The notes: generated by a model not told the origin, from the sequence alone. Shown: positions 28,045 to 38,439, counted from the first letter of the stretch. The stretch is 64,000 nt of DNA from Nitrosomonas communis (GCF_024102715.1 NZ_JAGFJM010000109.1:1-64000), one strand, 5' to 3'. Made by a program: numbers and translations.

Positions 28045-29709
28045 ATGGCTCAATATGTTTTAACCATGAATCGTGTGAGCAAGGTTGTTCCACCTAAGCG
28101 CACGATTCTTAAAGATATTTCACTCAGTTTCTTTCCCGGTGCAAAAATAGGATTACTCGGCCTGAATGGCTCGGGTAAATCTACTTTATTAAAAATAATG
28201 GCTGGGGCAGACAAGGATTTTGAGGGTGAAGTTACGCCCATGCTTGATCTCAGAATTGGTCATCTGCCGCAAGAACCACTCCTTAATCCAGAACAGACGG
28301 TACGCGAAGCAGTGCAGGAAGGATTAGGCGAAATATTCAGCGCTCAGCAAAAGCTGGAAGAAATCTACGCGGCTTATGCTGAGCCAGATGCAGATTTTGA
28401 TGCCCTGGCTGCAGAACAGACACGCCTTGAAGCCATCATCGCAACCAGCGGCGGCGATACCGCCCAGCAAATGGAAGTGGCCGCTGACGCCTTGCGTCTT
28501 CCTGAATGGGATACTGTCATCAAGAATCTTTCCGGCGGGGAGAAACGCCGCGTGGCATTGTGCAGATTACTGTTATCAAAGCCAGACATGTTATTGCTGG
28601 ATGAACCGACCAACCATCTCGACGCTGAATCGGTAGAATGGCTGGAGCAATTTCTGGTACGCTTTCCTGGCACAGTAGTTGCTGTGACGCACGATCGCTA
28701 TTTTCTTGACAATGCCGCCGAATGGATCCTGGAACTCGACCGTGGTTACGGTATTCCCTGGAAAGGTAATTACTCAAGCTGGTTAGAACAAAAACAAACT
28801 CGCCTCAAACAGGAAGAATCTTCTGAATCTGCCCGACAGAAAGCACTCAAAAAAGAACTGGAATGGGTGCGACAAAACCCCAAAGGACGGCAAGCCAAGT
28901 CGAAGGCGCGGATTGCCCGTTTTGAGGAACTTAACTCACAGGAATATCAGAAGCGCAACGAAACACAAGAAATTTTTATCCCGGTGGCTGATAGACTGGG
29001 TAATGAAGTGTTTGAGTTTACCAATGTCTCCAAAGCGTTTGGCGATCGATTGCTGATCGATAATTTAAGTTTCAAAGTCCCACCTGGCGCCATTGTCGGT
29101 ATTATTGGCCCCAATGGCGCAGGTAAATCAACATTGTTTCGCATGATCATGGGACGCAAGCAGCCAGATTCAGGCGAAATCAAAATAGGTGAAACAGTCA
29201 GAATCGCTTACGTCGATCAGGCGCGCGACATACTTGATGGCAACAAAACCGTTTTCGAAGCAGTGTCAGATGGGAATGACATCCTCACCGTCGGTAAATA
29301 TGAAACGCCATCACGCGCCTACATTGGCCGTTTCAATTTTAAAGGCCCTGACCAGCAGAAAATGGTTGGGCAGCTTTCTGGAGGAGAGCGTGGCCGCTTA
29401 CACCTGGCAAAGACACTGATTTCAGGCGGTAACGTGTTGCTGCTCGACGAACCCTCCAATGATCTCGATGTGGAAACACTGCGCGCACTGGAAGATGCGC
29501 TGCTGGAATTTGCCGGTTGCGTCCTGGTCATTTCGCACGATCGCTGGTTTCTGGATCGTATTGCCACGCATATCCTGGCGTTTGAAGGCAATTCGCAGGT
29601 GACTTTCTATGCTGGCAATTATCAGGAATATGAGGCCGACAAGCGCCAGCGTCTAGGTGAGGAAGGTGCTAAACCAAAACGCATCCGCTATAAACCAATT
29701 GCACGCTAA
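28045..29709 (+). CDS. ettA: Energy-dependent translational throttle protein EttA (ABC-F)
   Basis: A 554-residue ABC-F ATPase with two nucleotide-binding domains: Walker A GLNGSGKST and GPNGAGKST, signatures LSGGEKRRV and LSGGERGRL, and Walker B LLLDEPTNHLD and LLLDEPSNDLD. Between them lies the P-site tRNA-interaction linker (KGNYSSWLEQKQTRL...NPKGRQAKSKARI region). EttA binds the ribosomal E site and gates the first elongation steps according to ATP level. It is complete and standard in length. Confidence 0.96.
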   Translation: MAQYVLTMNRVSKVVPPKRTILKDISLSFFPGAKIGLLGLNGSGKSTLLKIMAGADKDFEGEVTPMLDLRIGHLPQEPLLNPEQTVREAVQEGLGEIFSAQQKLEEIYAAYAEPDADFDALAAEQTRLEAIIATSGGDTAQQMEVAADALRLPEWDTVIKNLSGGEKRRVALCRLLLSKPDMLLLDEPTNHLDAESVEWLEQFLVRFPGTVVAVTHDRYFLDNAAEWILELDRGYGIPWKGNYSSWLEQKQTRLKQEESSESARQKALKKELEWVRQNPKGRQAKSKARIARFEELNSQEYQKRNETQEIFIPVADRLGNEVFEFTNVSKAFGDRLLIDNLSFKVPPGAIVGIIGPNGAGKSTLFRMIMGRKQPDSGEIKIGETVRIAYVDQARDILDGNKTVFEAVSDGNDILTVGKYETPSRAYIGRFNFKGPDQQKMVGQLSGGERGRLHLAKTLISGGNVLLLDEPSNDLDVETLRALEDALLEFAGCVLVISHDRWFLDRIATHILAFEGNSQVTFYAGNYQEYEADKRQRLGEEGAKPKRIRYKPIAR

Positions 29710-29738
29710 TCAAGTCATAGGTCACAGTTATCAGAAAA

Positions 29739-30521
29739 ATGCCCCATGCGCTCAAAATATGGACATTGCTCACAGGCACCATACGCTATGAAAAAATCAT
29801 TTCAACACGTAATCGTGGCCATGGCCAGTGGATTGAAGCGCCTATACTGGCTTATCTGATTGAAACGCCCAATGGTCGTATCCTGTATGACGTCGGCTGC
29901 GACTATCGCAAATTGACTGAGACCAGCCTGTGTGCACATTATTTTGATTGCATGCGCCCTACCGTTGAAGCACCCAAGATGCAGGCAGATCAACGCATTC
30001 CACACTACCTGGAACGATTAGGATTAACACCTGCCGACATTGATTTAGTGTTTCTCGGCCATCTGCATTTCGATCACGCAGGAGGATTATGTGATTTGCC
30101 TGACTGTGAAGTTCACGTGCATCGAGATGAACTGGCTGCAGCCCGGACAGGGCTGGACGGCGGGATATTTTCCGATGAGTTGATTAATTCAGATCAATGG
30201 CACTTACAAACCGGTGAATATGAGCTAACTCCAGGAGTACAAGCCATTACTACGCCCGGTCATACTGCCGGGCACATGTCACTGCTCATACGCTTACCCA
30301 AAAGCCGTCCCGTCATCCTCTGTGGTGATGCTGCTGATTTAAATGAGAATTTATCTGACGAGATTGCACCTGGTTGTTGCTGGCAAAATAACGTGGAACA
30401 GGCCCTTGCCAGCATACGCAAGCTCAAATTGCTTGCCCGCAGCGAGCATGCCCAGCTATGGCCCAACCACGATATGATCTTTTTCAAATCCTTACCTGAA
30501 TTTCCACTATGGTGCGATTGA
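29739..30521 (+). CDS. Metallo-beta-lactamase-fold hydrolase, AHL-lactonase-like
   Basis: A 260-residue MBL hydrolase with the dinuclear zinc motif GHLHFDHAGG (His108, His110, Asp112, His113), a further His in TPGHTAGHMSLL (about 174) and Asp in CGDAADLNE (about 196). The layout and LAYLIETPNGRILYDVGCD-type N-terminus match the AttM/AiiA N-acyl-homoserine lactonase group, so quorum-signal degradation is a reasonable hypothesis, not shown. It follows ettA by 29 bases on the same strand. Confidence 0.8.
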   Translation: MPHALKIWTLLTGTIRYEKIISTRNRGHGQWIEAPILAYLIETPNGRILYDVGCDYRKLTETSLCAHYFDCMRPTVEAPKMQADQRIPHYLERLGLTPADIDLVFLGHLHFDHAGGLCDLPDCEVHVHRDELAAARTGLDGGIFSDELINSDQWHLQTGEYELTPGVQAITTPGHTAGHMSLLIRLPKSRPVILCGDAADLNENLSDEIAPGCCWQNNVEQALASIRKLKLLARSEHAQLWPNHDMIFFKSLPEFPLWCD

Positions 30522-30759
30522 TATAGAATTAATCCAGTGGATCACTAAATACCTTGATCGATTTGTACAAATAACTATCTCTGCTGGTAATTTTTTAAAA
30601 AACCAGCCGTCTAAAATCAATCTATTTACCGGCAAATTTGTTTTAAAATAATGAGTAAATTCCCAAAAAACTGCTGATGCCGGCGCTTATTCTTAATTAA
30701 TTACCTCTGTTATTTAATATTTTTTAATCAATCATTTCCGAATCTTTTGCAATAAGTAA

Positions 30760-32082
30760 ATGAATATGCGCAATAAAATCCCACGTGTCGGTTTCGTTTC
30801 GCTGGGTTGCCCCAAGGCGACCGTAGATTCCGAGCGCATCCTGACGCGTCTACGCACGGAAGGATATCTGATTTCACCCAATTACGAAGATTCCGATGTG
30901 GTTGTGGTCAATACTTGTGGCTTTATTGACAGTGCTATTACCGAATCGCTCGATGCCATCGGCGAGGCACTCACTAAAAACGGCAAAGTCATTGTCACGG
31001 GCTGCCTTGGTGCAAAAGGAAATGTTGTGAAACAGGCACATCCTAATGTACTTGCAGTCACCGGCCCGCAAGCCACCGATGAGGTTATGGCAGCCATTCA
31101 TGCCCATTTACCCAAGCTGCACGACCCCTATATTGATCTGGTGCCGCCCCAAGGAATAAGACTGACTCCCAAACATTACGCCTATGTAAAAATTTCTGAA
31201 GGTTGCAATCATCGTTGTACCTTTTGCATCATCCCCAGTATGCGCGGCAACCTCGTCAGCCGCCCCGTAGGCGATGTCATGCAGGAAGCGCAAAGCCTGG
31301 TGGATGCCGGCGTGAAGGAATTACTGATTATTTCACAGGATACCAGCGCCTATGGGGTTGATCTAAAATACCGCAGCGGATTCTGGGGAGGTAAATTTGT
31401 TAAAACACGCATTACTGAGCTTGCCCAGGCAATGGGCGAACTGGGTGTGTGGATACGCCTGCATTATGTCTACCCTTATCCTCATGTCGATGAACTCATT
31501 CCGCTGATGGCAGAAGGTAAGATCACTCCCTACCTGGATATTCCCTTCCAGCATGCGAATGCGCGCATTCTAAAATTGATGAAACGCCCTGCAGACAGCG
31601 AAGATATACTCACCCGCATCCAGCAATGGCGGACGATCTGCCCTGATATCACGCTGCGCAGCACATTCATCGTCGGCTTTCCGGGTGAAACAGAGCAAGA
31701 GTTTGAAGAATTGCTAGCTTTTCTTAAAGCTGTCCAACTGGATCGTGTTGGTGCGTTTACCTATTCGCCAGTTGAAGGTGCAGTCGCTAACGATTTGCCC
31801 AATCATGTTCCCTCCGGATTGCAGCAAGAACGTTTAGCCCGCTTAATGGCGATACAGGCAGAAATTAGCGCACACCGTCTGGCACAGAAAATAGGTAGAA
31901 CCATACAGGTGCTGGTTGATGAAGTCGATGACCAAGGTGCGGTGGCACGCAGTCATGCCGATGCACCGGAAATTGATGGTTTAGTCTATGTGCAAAACGG
32001 ACAATCACTACACCAGGGTGACGTGGTAACAGTACGGGTCACCCATTCTGATGAGCATGATCTCTGGGCAGAGACCATTTGA
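30760..32082 (+). CDS. rimO: Ribosomal protein S12 methylthiotransferase
   Basis: A 440-residue radical-SAM enzyme: an N-terminal UPF0004 domain with [14 protein letters not shown] and further Cys ([17 protein letters not shown]), the SAM cluster [13 protein letters not shown] (Cys149, 153, 156) and a C-terminal TRAM domain. It methylthiolates the aspartate of ribosomal protein S12. The 238-base gap before it is AT-rich with no gene. Confidence 0.96.
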   Translation: MNMRNKIPRVGFVSLGCPKATVDSERILTRLRTEGYLISPNYEDSDVVVVNTCGFIDSAITESLDAIGEALTKNGKVIVTGCLGAKGNVVKQAHPNVLAVTGPQATDEVMAAIHAHLPKLHDPYIDLVPPQGIRLTPKHYAYVKISEGCNHRCTFCIIPSMRGNLVSRPVGDVMQEAQSLVDAGVKELLIISQDTSAYGVDLKYRSGFWGGKFVKTRITELAQAMGELGVWIRLHYVYPYPHVDELIPLMAEGKITPYLDIPFQHANARILKLMKRPADSEDILTRIQQWRTICPDITLRSTFIVGFPGETEQEFEELLAFLKAVQLDRVGAFTYSPVEGAVANDLPNHVPSGLQQERLARLMAIQAEISAHRLAQKIGRTIQVLVDEVDDQGAVARSHADAPEIDGLVYVQNGQSLHQGDVVTVRVTHSDEHDLWAETI

Positions 32083-32126
32083 TCGGTTGGTGATAACCGC
32101 TATCTTTCTTTGAAAGGAGAAATATT

Positions 32127-32579
32127 TTGGAATTGATATTATGGCGCCATGCAGAAGCGGAAGATGGATTTCCCGATGCCGCACGTAAATTGACTGAAAA
32201 AGGGTTAAAACAAGCACACAATATGGCGCAATGGCTCAAACCCAGACTACCCAAGAATACACGCATTATTGTCAGCCCTACTAAACGTACGCAACAGACC
32301 GCTTTGGCGCTCAGCGGTGATTTTGAAACCATAGAGGAAATCGGAACGAGTGCCACCGCCGATAAAGTGCTTATCGCTGCTAATTGGCCTTACGCCGAAA
32401 GTACAGTTTTGGTAGTCGGCCATCAGCCTACTCTGGGAAACGTGGCTGCTTCATTAATTTGCAACAACAGTGCTGGTTTCAGCGTCAAAAAAGGCGCAAT
32501 CTGGTGGTTTAGCTATAAGCAGAGCGCTACTACTGAAAATACCATCTTACGTGCCGTCATCAACCCCGACATGGTATAA
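32127..32579 (+). CDS. sixA: Phosphohistidine phosphatase SixA
   Basis: A 150-residue histidine phosphatase with the RHAEAED motif at the N-terminus and the second catalytic His in VVGHQPTLGN. It starts at TTG 32127 after AAAGGAG, which gives MELILWRHAEA. SixA dephosphorylates phosphohistidine proteins such as PTS components. Confidence 0.9.
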   Translation: MELILWRHAEAEDGFPDAARKLTEKGLKQAHNMAQWLKPRLPKNTRIIVSPTKRTQQTALALSGDFETIEEIGTSATADKVLIAANWPYAESTVLVVGHQPTLGNVAASLICNNSAGFSVKKGAIWWFSYKQSATTENTILRAVINPDMV

Positions 32580-32613
32580 ACGTATCGATACATGCTCTTT
32601 CTTGAATTAAGCC

Positions 32614-33153
32614 ATGGCGCGCTTGCTTCTTTTCAACAAGCCTTATGGTGTCATTTGCCAGTTTACACCACAAGCAGGATATCAATCGCTAACCGATTTT
32701 ATTCCAGTACCTGATTTTTACCCGGCTGGCAGACTGGATGCTGATAGTGAAGGATTAGTCTTACTCACCAATGATGGAAGATTGCAGCACCGCATCACTG
32801 ATCCCAAATACAAGCAGTCTAAAGTATATTGGGTGCAAGTAGAGGGCATGCCCGATCAGTCAGCGCTCAAATTTTTGCATGAAGGAATATTGTTGAAGGG
32901 TTATAGAACCCAGCCTGCGAAAGCCCGTCTAATGGATGAACCAGTTTATCTTTGGCCAAGAATCCCAGCGATACGCTCTCGCAGAAATATCCCTACTTGC
33001 TGGCTAGAACTGACTCTTACTGAAGGAAAAAACCGGCAGGTGCGGCACATGACAGCAGCAATCGGGTTTCCAACACTGCGCTTGATTCGAGTCGCTATTG
33101 GCAAATACACCCTGGCCAATCTCACACCGGGACAGTGGCGTATTGTTGAATAA
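32614..33153 (+). CDS. rluE: 23S rRNA pseudouridine synthase, RluE type
   Basis: A 179-residue short RsuA-family synthase: LLFNKPYGVICQF, the catalytic GRLDADSEGLVLLTNDG and the C-terminal EGKNRQVRHMTAAIGFPTLRL-type motif (landmark NRQVRHMTAAIG). The lack of an S4 domain points to RluE (U2457) rather than RsuA/RluB. Confidence 0.9.
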   Translation: MARLLLFNKPYGVICQFTPQAGYQSLTDFIPVPDFYPAGRLDADSEGLVLLTNDGRLQHRITDPKYKQSKVYWVQVEGMPDQSALKFLHEGILLKGYRTQPAKARLMDEPVYLWPRIPAIRSRRNIPTCWLELTLTEGKNRQVRHMTAAIGFPTLRLIRVAIGKYTLANLTPGQWRIVE

Positions 33154-33258
33154 TTTCACTTACACTCATTAAACACGTGCGATTTCTGCTTAAACTTCCG
33201 CTTAGAATCGCGAATAAAAAATTAGAAAACTGCTACAACAAAAATGTCACGAAACTTC

Positions 33259-33287
33259 TTGACTAACCTTGTCCATCACTTTAGATT
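33259..33287 (+). promoter_or_regulatory. Candidate sigma-70 promoter of the desaturase gene
   Basis: TTGACT (33259-33264) and TAGATT (33282-33287) are separated by 17 bases, 47 bases before the ATG. AAAGGAGG precedes the start codon. Confidence 0.55.
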
Positions 33288-33333
33288 GCATCATTGAACC
33301 ATAGCCCGATTTTAAAGGAGGAATAAAACTAAT

Positions 33334-34518
33334 ATGGATATCGTTTCAGCACTATCAGGATTAATTGATCTGCCATGGTGGGGATATATCGTTGTTACTT
33401 TGGTAATTACTCATATCACGATTGCGAGCATCACGATTTACCTGCATCGCCACTCCGCCCACAGAGCATTGGATTTACATCCAATCCCCAGTCATTTCTT
33501 TCGTTTCTGGCTATGGTTGACGACCGGGATGGTTACTAAAGAATGGACTGCGATCCATCGTAAGCATCACGCAAAATGTGAATCATTGGATGACCCCCAC
33601 AGTCCCCAGATTTTTGGTATTAAGAAGGTACTGACCGAAGGAGCGGAACTTTACCGGCTGGAGGCAAAGAACAAAGAAACTATGGAAAGATATGGTCACG
33701 GTACGCCCGATGATTGGATAGAACGTAATATTTACACAAAATATAGCGCAACGGGCATTGGCCTGATGCTCGTCATTAATTTCGTTCTGTTTGGCCCTAT
33801 TGGTATTACCATATGGGCGGTTCAAATGCTGTGGACACCTATCTTCGCTGCGGGTGTTATCAATGGTATTGGCCACTACTGGGGATACCGCAATTTTCAA
33901 GCAGAAGATGCCAGCCGCAATGTCTCGCCATGGGGTATTCTGATCGGAGGGGAGGAATTACACAACAACCATCACGCCTACCCTACCTCAGCCAGACTAT
34001 CCAATAAGTGGTATGAATTTGATATTGGCTGGATGTACATCCGCATTCTAGAGATGATGGGCTTGGCGACCGTCAAAAAAATTGCACCTAAACTCAATAT
34101 CAACAAAACCAAAACCGAATGTGATTTCGACACACTGCAGGCAGTAATTGCCCATCGTTATGAAGTGCTAGCGCGATATACGCAGTCACTCAAAGCAATG
34201 CTCAAGAAGGAAGTGGCCCATTTACGCGAAGTGGCTGCCCATCAAGGGATAGACGGCAATATGCTAAAACGTTGGATACTGGCAGATGCGAAAACATTAC
34301 GAGAAGAAGAGCGCATCAAACTGAATCTGGTTTTAAGTAAAGCCAAAAACCTTGATAAGGTTTATACAATGCGCGAAGAACTTGCTGCCATCTGGCAGCG
34401 TTCAGCGGCGTCTAAAGATGAACTGGTCAAACAGCTTGAGGACTGGTGTCATCGTGCAGAAGAGAGCGGAATTGAAGTACTGGAAAAATTCTCACGCCGG
34501 TTACGTTGCTATGCGTAA
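33334..34518 (+). CDS. Acyl-CoA/fatty-acid desaturase with extra C-terminal helical domain
   Basis: A 394-residue membrane desaturase with three His boxes: HRHSAH (38-43), HRKHH (75-79) and HNNHH (210-214), and hydrophobic segments around 14-36 and 140-175. This fits delta-9-type desaturation of acyl chains. Residues from about 265 on are a soluble, strongly helical tail (LREEERIKLNLVLSKAKNL, then VYTMREELAAIWQRS and LVKQLEDWCHRAEESGI) that is not part of the catalytic fold and resembles the C-terminus of ISL3-type transposases. A promoter and strong ribosome-binding site precede it. Confidence 0.88.
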   Translation: MDIVSALSGLIDLPWWGYIVVTLVITHITIASITIYLHRHSAHRALDLHPIPSHFFRFWLWLTTGMVTKEWTAIHRKHHAKCESLDDPHSPQIFGIKKVLTEGAELYRLEAKNKETMERYGHGTPDDWIERNIYTKYSATGIGLMLVINFVLFGPIGITIWAVQMLWTPIFAAGVINGIGHYWGYRNFQAEDASRNVSPWGILIGGEELHNNHHAYPTSARLSNKWYEFDIGWMYIRILEMMGLATVKKIAPKLNINKTKTECDFDTLQAVIAHRYEVLARYTQSLKAMLKKEVAHLREVAAHQGIDGNMLKRWILADAKTLREEERIKLNLVLSKAKNLDKVYTMREELAAIWQRSAASKDELVKQLEDWCHRAEESGIEVLEKFSRRLRCYA

Positions 34519-34630
34519 TTAACTTATTAATAACCGGGTAGAGACTTTAAAATTATACCTTGTTCTTTGCTCGGTTATGCCTTATACCTTTATAAGCAAT
34601 CACCACGTCAAACTCAACTCATTGCTGACT

Positions 34631-36085
34631 TTATATCAAAATAACATCGTACTGTTCTTGTGTATAAGAGGCTTCTACCTGCAGACTGATTTGTTTCTCA
34701 ATAAAGTCGGCGAGTTGCGCAAGACTTTGTGACTCCTCATCCAAAAACAAATCGATAACCTGCTGCGAAGCAAGAATACGGAACTCATGAGCATCAAATT
34801 GCCGGGATTCTCGCAATAGCTCACGTAAGATTTCGTAACAGATCGTTTGGGCTGTCCGGATTTGCCCACGTCCCTGACAAGTTGGACAGGGTTCACATAG
34901 CGTGTGCGCAAGACTCTCGCGCGTCCGCTTTCGCGTCATTTCTACCAACCCCAAGGTGGAAAATCCACTGACAGTCATACGCATTCTGTCTTTCATTAAG
35001 GCTTTGTTAAATTCTGCCAAAACAGCATTTCTATGCTCTTCATCCTCCATGTCGATAAAGTCGATGATGATGATACCCCCCAAATTTCGCAGGCGGAGCT
35101 GCCGTGCTATGACTTGTGCTGCCTCCAGATTTGTTTTAAATATAGTGTCATCAAAATTACGCACCCCAATAAACCCACCCGTATTAACGTCCATGGTAGT
35201 CAATGCTTCGGTCTGATCAATAATGACATAGCCACCTGATTTGAGATTAACCCGCCGCGCGAGTGATCTTTCAATTTCCTCTTCGACACCATATAAATCA
35301 AAGAGAGGACGCTCCCCAGTATAATGATTGATTCTGCTGGCAACATTGCTCATATAGTTTTGAGCAAAAGCAATCAGCTTCAGGAAAGTTTCTCGTGAAT
35401 CCACCAAGATACGGTGCGTATCATCGTCAACAAAATCGCGCAATACACGATGACTCAGATCCAGATCTTGATAAAGCAAAGTAGGCGCACTCACCGTTAG
35501 TGATCTATTCTGAATATCGTGCCAAAGCTTATGCAGATACTCTATATCGGCATGCAGATCTGACTCACTTGCCGCCTCAGCCATCGTCCGGATGATGTAA
35601 CCCCCTTTTGTATCAGATGGAAGAATCTGCTGTAATTTCTCGCGCAACAATTCACGTTCAAGATTATCTTCGATACGCTGGGAAACACCAATATGAGACT
35701 CTTGTGGCAAATAGACAAGCATGCGGCCAGCAATACTGATCTGGGTAGAAAGCCTCGCTCCCTTGGTGCCAATTGCGTCTTTGATCACCTGAACGAGTAT
35801 ATTGCCCCCCTCATGCAACAATCTTTCGATCGGTCTATCCTGCGCACCACTTGAGCTCAACTCCTTGATATCTCCCACATGGAGGAATGCAGCCCGCTCC
35901 ATGCCTATGTCAATAAAAGCTGATTGCATACCTGGTAATACACGACTTACACGGCCGTTGTAAATATTACCAACAATTCCCCGGCTGCTTGTCCGCTCTA
36001 TGTGTAATTCCTGTACGACACCTTGCTCAATAACAGCAACACGCGTTTCCTGTGGTGTGACATTAACAAGAATCTCGTTACTCAT
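34631..36085 (-). CDS. rng: Ribonuclease G
   Basis: A 484-residue RNase E/G family enzyme: N-terminal S1 domain (IVGNIYNGRVSRVLPGMQS), catalytic DVNTGGFIG and IIDFIDM acidic residues, and the Zn-link motif CEPCPTCQGRG. It lacks the long C-terminal scaffold of RNase E. RNase G matures 16S rRNA 5' ends. It is the last gene of the nadD-rsfS-rlmH-maf-rng cluster. Confidence 0.96.
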   Translation of the reverse strand: MSNEILVNVTPQETRVAVIEQGVVQELHIERTSSRGIVGNIYNGRVSRVLPGMQSAFIDIGMERAAFLHVGDIKELSSSGAQDRPIERLLHEGGNILVQVIKDAIGTKGARLSTQISIAGRMLVYLPQESHIGVSQRIEDNLERELLREKLQQILPSDTKGGYIIRTMAEAASESDLHADIEYLHKLWHDIQNRSLTVSAPTLLYQDLDLSHRVLRDFVDDDTHRILVDSRETFLKLIAFAQNYMSNVASRINHYTGERPLFDLYGVEEEIERSLARRVNLKSGGYVIIDQTEALTTMDVNTGGFIGVRNFDDTIFKTNLEAAQVIARQLRLRNLGGIIIIDFIDMEDEEHRNAVLAEFNKALMKDRMRMTVSGFSTLGLVEMTRKRTRESLAHTLCEPCPTCQGRGQIRTAQTICYEILRELLRESRQFDAHEFRILASQQVIDLFLDEESQSLAQLADFIEKQISLQVEASYTQEQYDVILI

Positions 36086-36117
36086 TTAGGCAGATAGCAC
36101 AATCTTTCTTTCAGATC

Positions 36118-36741
36118 TCAAGGAAATATCTTTATCCCGGACTCTTCCAATAACTGGGCTGTCTCAAACAAAGGCAACCCCACGACCCCACTGTAACTCC
36201 CAAGAATCTCAATAATGAAGGCGGCCGCCATGCCTTGAATTGCGTAAGCACCTGCTTTATCAAAAACCTCACCGCTTGCAATAGTAGCTTGAATCTCACG
36301 CTTACCAATATCACGAAACCGTACTGTTGTGATTGATAAACGATGTTTGATATTACCATGCAAATTTAAGGCGATAGCAGTTAGCACCTGATGCGTTCTG
36401 CCTGAAAGTGCTGACAGCATCTTCTCAGCGTGAGTAGCATCCCTGGGTTTCCCGAAAATACATCCATCCAATGCAACAATCGTATCAGCAGCTAAGACTG
36501 GAAATAGTGGTAATTTGCGCTGGATCAAACGCGTCCACCCTGCCTCCGCCTTCGCGTGAGTAATACGGTAAACATAATCAGTCGGAGATTCGTCTGGCAA
36601 GGGAGTCTCATCAACATCAACAGGGCGGGATACGGTTTCCCGCATGAGCAGCACACTATGTCTTACTCCAATCTGTTTCAGCAACTCTCTTCTACGGGAA
36701 CTACGAGAAGCTAGATATATATAATTTTCAGCAAGCGTCAT
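36118..36741 (-). CDS. maf: Maf-family nucleoside triphosphate pyrophosphatase
   Basis: A 207-residue house-cleaning pyrophosphatase with LASRSSRRRELLKQIG at the N-terminus, AADTIVALDG in the middle and DKAGAYAIQGMAA near the end. It hydrolyses dTTP/UTP or modified nucleotides, depending on subtype. It lies 32 bases upstream of rng. Confidence 0.93.
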   Translation of the reverse strand: MTLAENYIYLASRSSRRRELLKQIGVRHSVLLMRETVSRPVDVDETPLPDESPTDYVYRITHAKAEAGWTRLIQRKLPLFPVLAADTIVALDGCIFGKPRDATHAEKMLSALSGRTHQVLTAIALNLHGNIKHRLSITTVRFRDIGKREIQATIASGEVFDKAGAYAIQGMAAAFIIEILGSYSGVVGLPLFETAQLLEESGIKIFP

Positions 36742-36846
36742 GATGCCTTGAATCAGTGAGGTGAGTGTTTATTCCAATTTAATTTTTCAATAACTTTCTT
36801 CTCGGCAGTAAAGCTGTTACCACTTATTAGTAATCTACCGCAAAAG

Positions 36847-37314
36847 TTATACACGGTGATAAGGATGTTGTCTGATAATGGATAATGCGCGATAAAGTTG
36901 TTCTGCTAATAAGACACGCGCTAAACCATGCGGAAGCGTCAGTCTGGAAAGTGCCAGCATTTCATTGGCCATACTCTTGATATCACGATGCAATCCATCT
37001 GCACCACCAATAATGAAGGCAACATCTCTCCCATTTCTCATCCAGTCAACCAATGACTCTGCCAATTTAGCTGTAGTGAATTGTTTACCCTGTTCATCCA
37101 TGGCTGCAATGTAACAAGCCGATGGTAGTGCAGCCTGGATACGCTCGCTCTCATTAAATAACAATTGCTCGGTTTGCTTGGAGCCCCGTTTCTCTGGTTT
37201 AATTTCGATCAAATGAATGGGAATTTCTCTTGGCATGCGCTGTGCATATTCCATAAAGCCGGCAACGACCCAGTCTGGCATTTTATTTCCTACAGCCAGG
37301 ATATAGAGTTTCAT
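36847..37314 (-). CDS. rlmH: 23S rRNA pseudouridine-1915 N3-methyltransferase
   Basis: A 155-residue SPOUT methyltransferase with the family signatures [10 protein letters not shown] and [19 protein letters not shown], and the C-terminal HPYHRV. It lies between rsfS and maf. Confidence 0.96.
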   Translation of the reverse strand: MKLYILAVGNKMPDWVVAGFMEYAQRMPREIPIHLIEIKPEKRGSKQTEQLLFNESERIQAALPSACYIAAMDEQGKQFTTAKLAESLVDWMRNGRDVAFIIGGADGLHRDIKSMANEMLALSRLTLPHGLARVLLAEQLYRALSIIRQHPYHRV

Positions 37315-37331
37315 TCCTCAAATTGCCCCTA

Positions 37332-37685
37332 TTACATCAAGGAATTTTTTTCCTTGATTGCACTGGATTCTGCCCACAGCGATTCCAAATCATAGTATTC
37401 ACGGATAGCTGGCTGCATAATATGCACGATCACATCGCCCAAGTCTACCAGTAACCATTCTCCCGCTTGCTCACCTTCAATACCATATACTTTACCTCCT
37501 GCAGCCTTGACTTTTTCCTGCACATGATGGGCTAACGCTTTGGTCTGACGCGTTGAGCTGGCACTGGCGATAATCATGTAATCAAATAATGATGTAATTT
37601 TCCCTGCCTCCAGTACCAGAATATCTTGAGCCTTCAAATCTTCCAGCGCAGCGGTAGCTATTCTCAACAGCTCGTCTGTTTTCAT
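37332..37685 (-). CDS. rsfS: Ribosomal silencing factor RsfS
   Basis: A 117-residue protein with the family core SLFDYMIIASASSTRQTKAL and GEWLLVDLGDVIVHIM. It binds ribosomal protein L14 (uL14) and blocks subunit joining. It overlaps the nadD stop by 4 bases. Its last codons overlap a 9-bp palindrome (37336-37358). Confidence 0.96.
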   Translation of the reverse strand: MKTDELLRIATAALEDLKAQDILVLEAGKITSLFDYMIIASASSTRQTKALAHHVQEKVKAAGGKVYGIEGEQAGEWLLVDLGDVIVHIMQPAIREYYDLESLWAESSAIKEKNSLM

Positions 37686-38353
37686 TTTTCCTCGTGGTAA
37701 ACATGATGTATGCCAATATAATTCAATACAGTATCAGGAAGCAGATAACGTGCACTCTTTTTCGCAGCAATACAAGCTCTAATTGTTGTTGCTGAAATAT
37801 CCAATAGTGTTGTCATGGCGGTAAAAATATGCCCGGATTGAGTAGACCTTAACATCTCCACATCGTGTGTCCAGCGTCCTAAGCATTCATTCTTTAATTC
37901 TGGTGGTAAAATTGCTTGATTCACTACAGAAGCATGGCCTGGTCGGTTAACGATCACAAAATGAGTTAACTCAAACAATTCACGCCAGAGATACCAACTG
38001 GATAGCTTCATGAATGCGTCTATTCCTATGATAAAACAGAATGCCGTCTTCTTCCCTATGAATTCATCTCTTAGCTCACGCAGAGATTCCACACTATAAC
38101 TTTCTCCAGAACGCCTGATTTCTCGATCATCTAGCCGGAATCTTCCATTGTCATGAATGGCTTCTTGCAGCATTGCCATACGGTGATGCTGCGAAGCAAC
38201 AGGCTTATTGCGCAAGCGTGGACAGCCAGCAGGAAGAAAACGTACTTCATCTAGCCGTAAAATTTCAACGAGTTCTTCTGCAACCCTTAAATGCCCAAAA
38301 TGGATCGGATCAAACGTTCCTCCATAAATTCCAATCAGGGGAAAAGGTATCAT
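37682..38353 (-). CDS. nadD: Nicotinate-nucleotide adenylyltransferase
   Basis: A 223-residue nucleotidyltransferase with GIYGGTFDPIHFGHLRVAEE (nucleotide-binding GTFDPxHxGH) and the C-terminal ISATTIRA motif. It converts NaMN to NaAD in NAD synthesis. It is the first gene of the nadD-rng cluster. Confidence 0.96.
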   Translation of the reverse strand: MIPFPLIGIYGGTFDPIHFGHLRVAEELVEILRLDEVRFLPAGCPRLRNKPVASQHHRMAMLQEAIHDNGRFRLDDREIRRSGESYSVESLRELRDEFIGKKTAFCFIIGIDAFMKLSSWYLWRELFELTHFVIVNRPGHASVVNQAILPPELKNECLGRWTHDVEMLRSTQSGHIFTAMTTLLDISATTIRACIAAKKSARYLLPDTVLNYIGIHHVYHEEK

Positions 38354-38439
38354 AAGACATTAATTAATAATGGAAAAAATATTGAGAAATATTCTCTGCT
38401 AGCAGAATAATGGGAATCCTATTGTCAGGGCAGGAATTA

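Noticed and set aside
37336..37358. 9-bp palindrome at the rsfS 3' end as a terminator
   Set aside because: No T-run follows on the minus strand and rlmH continues on the same strand 18 bases on.
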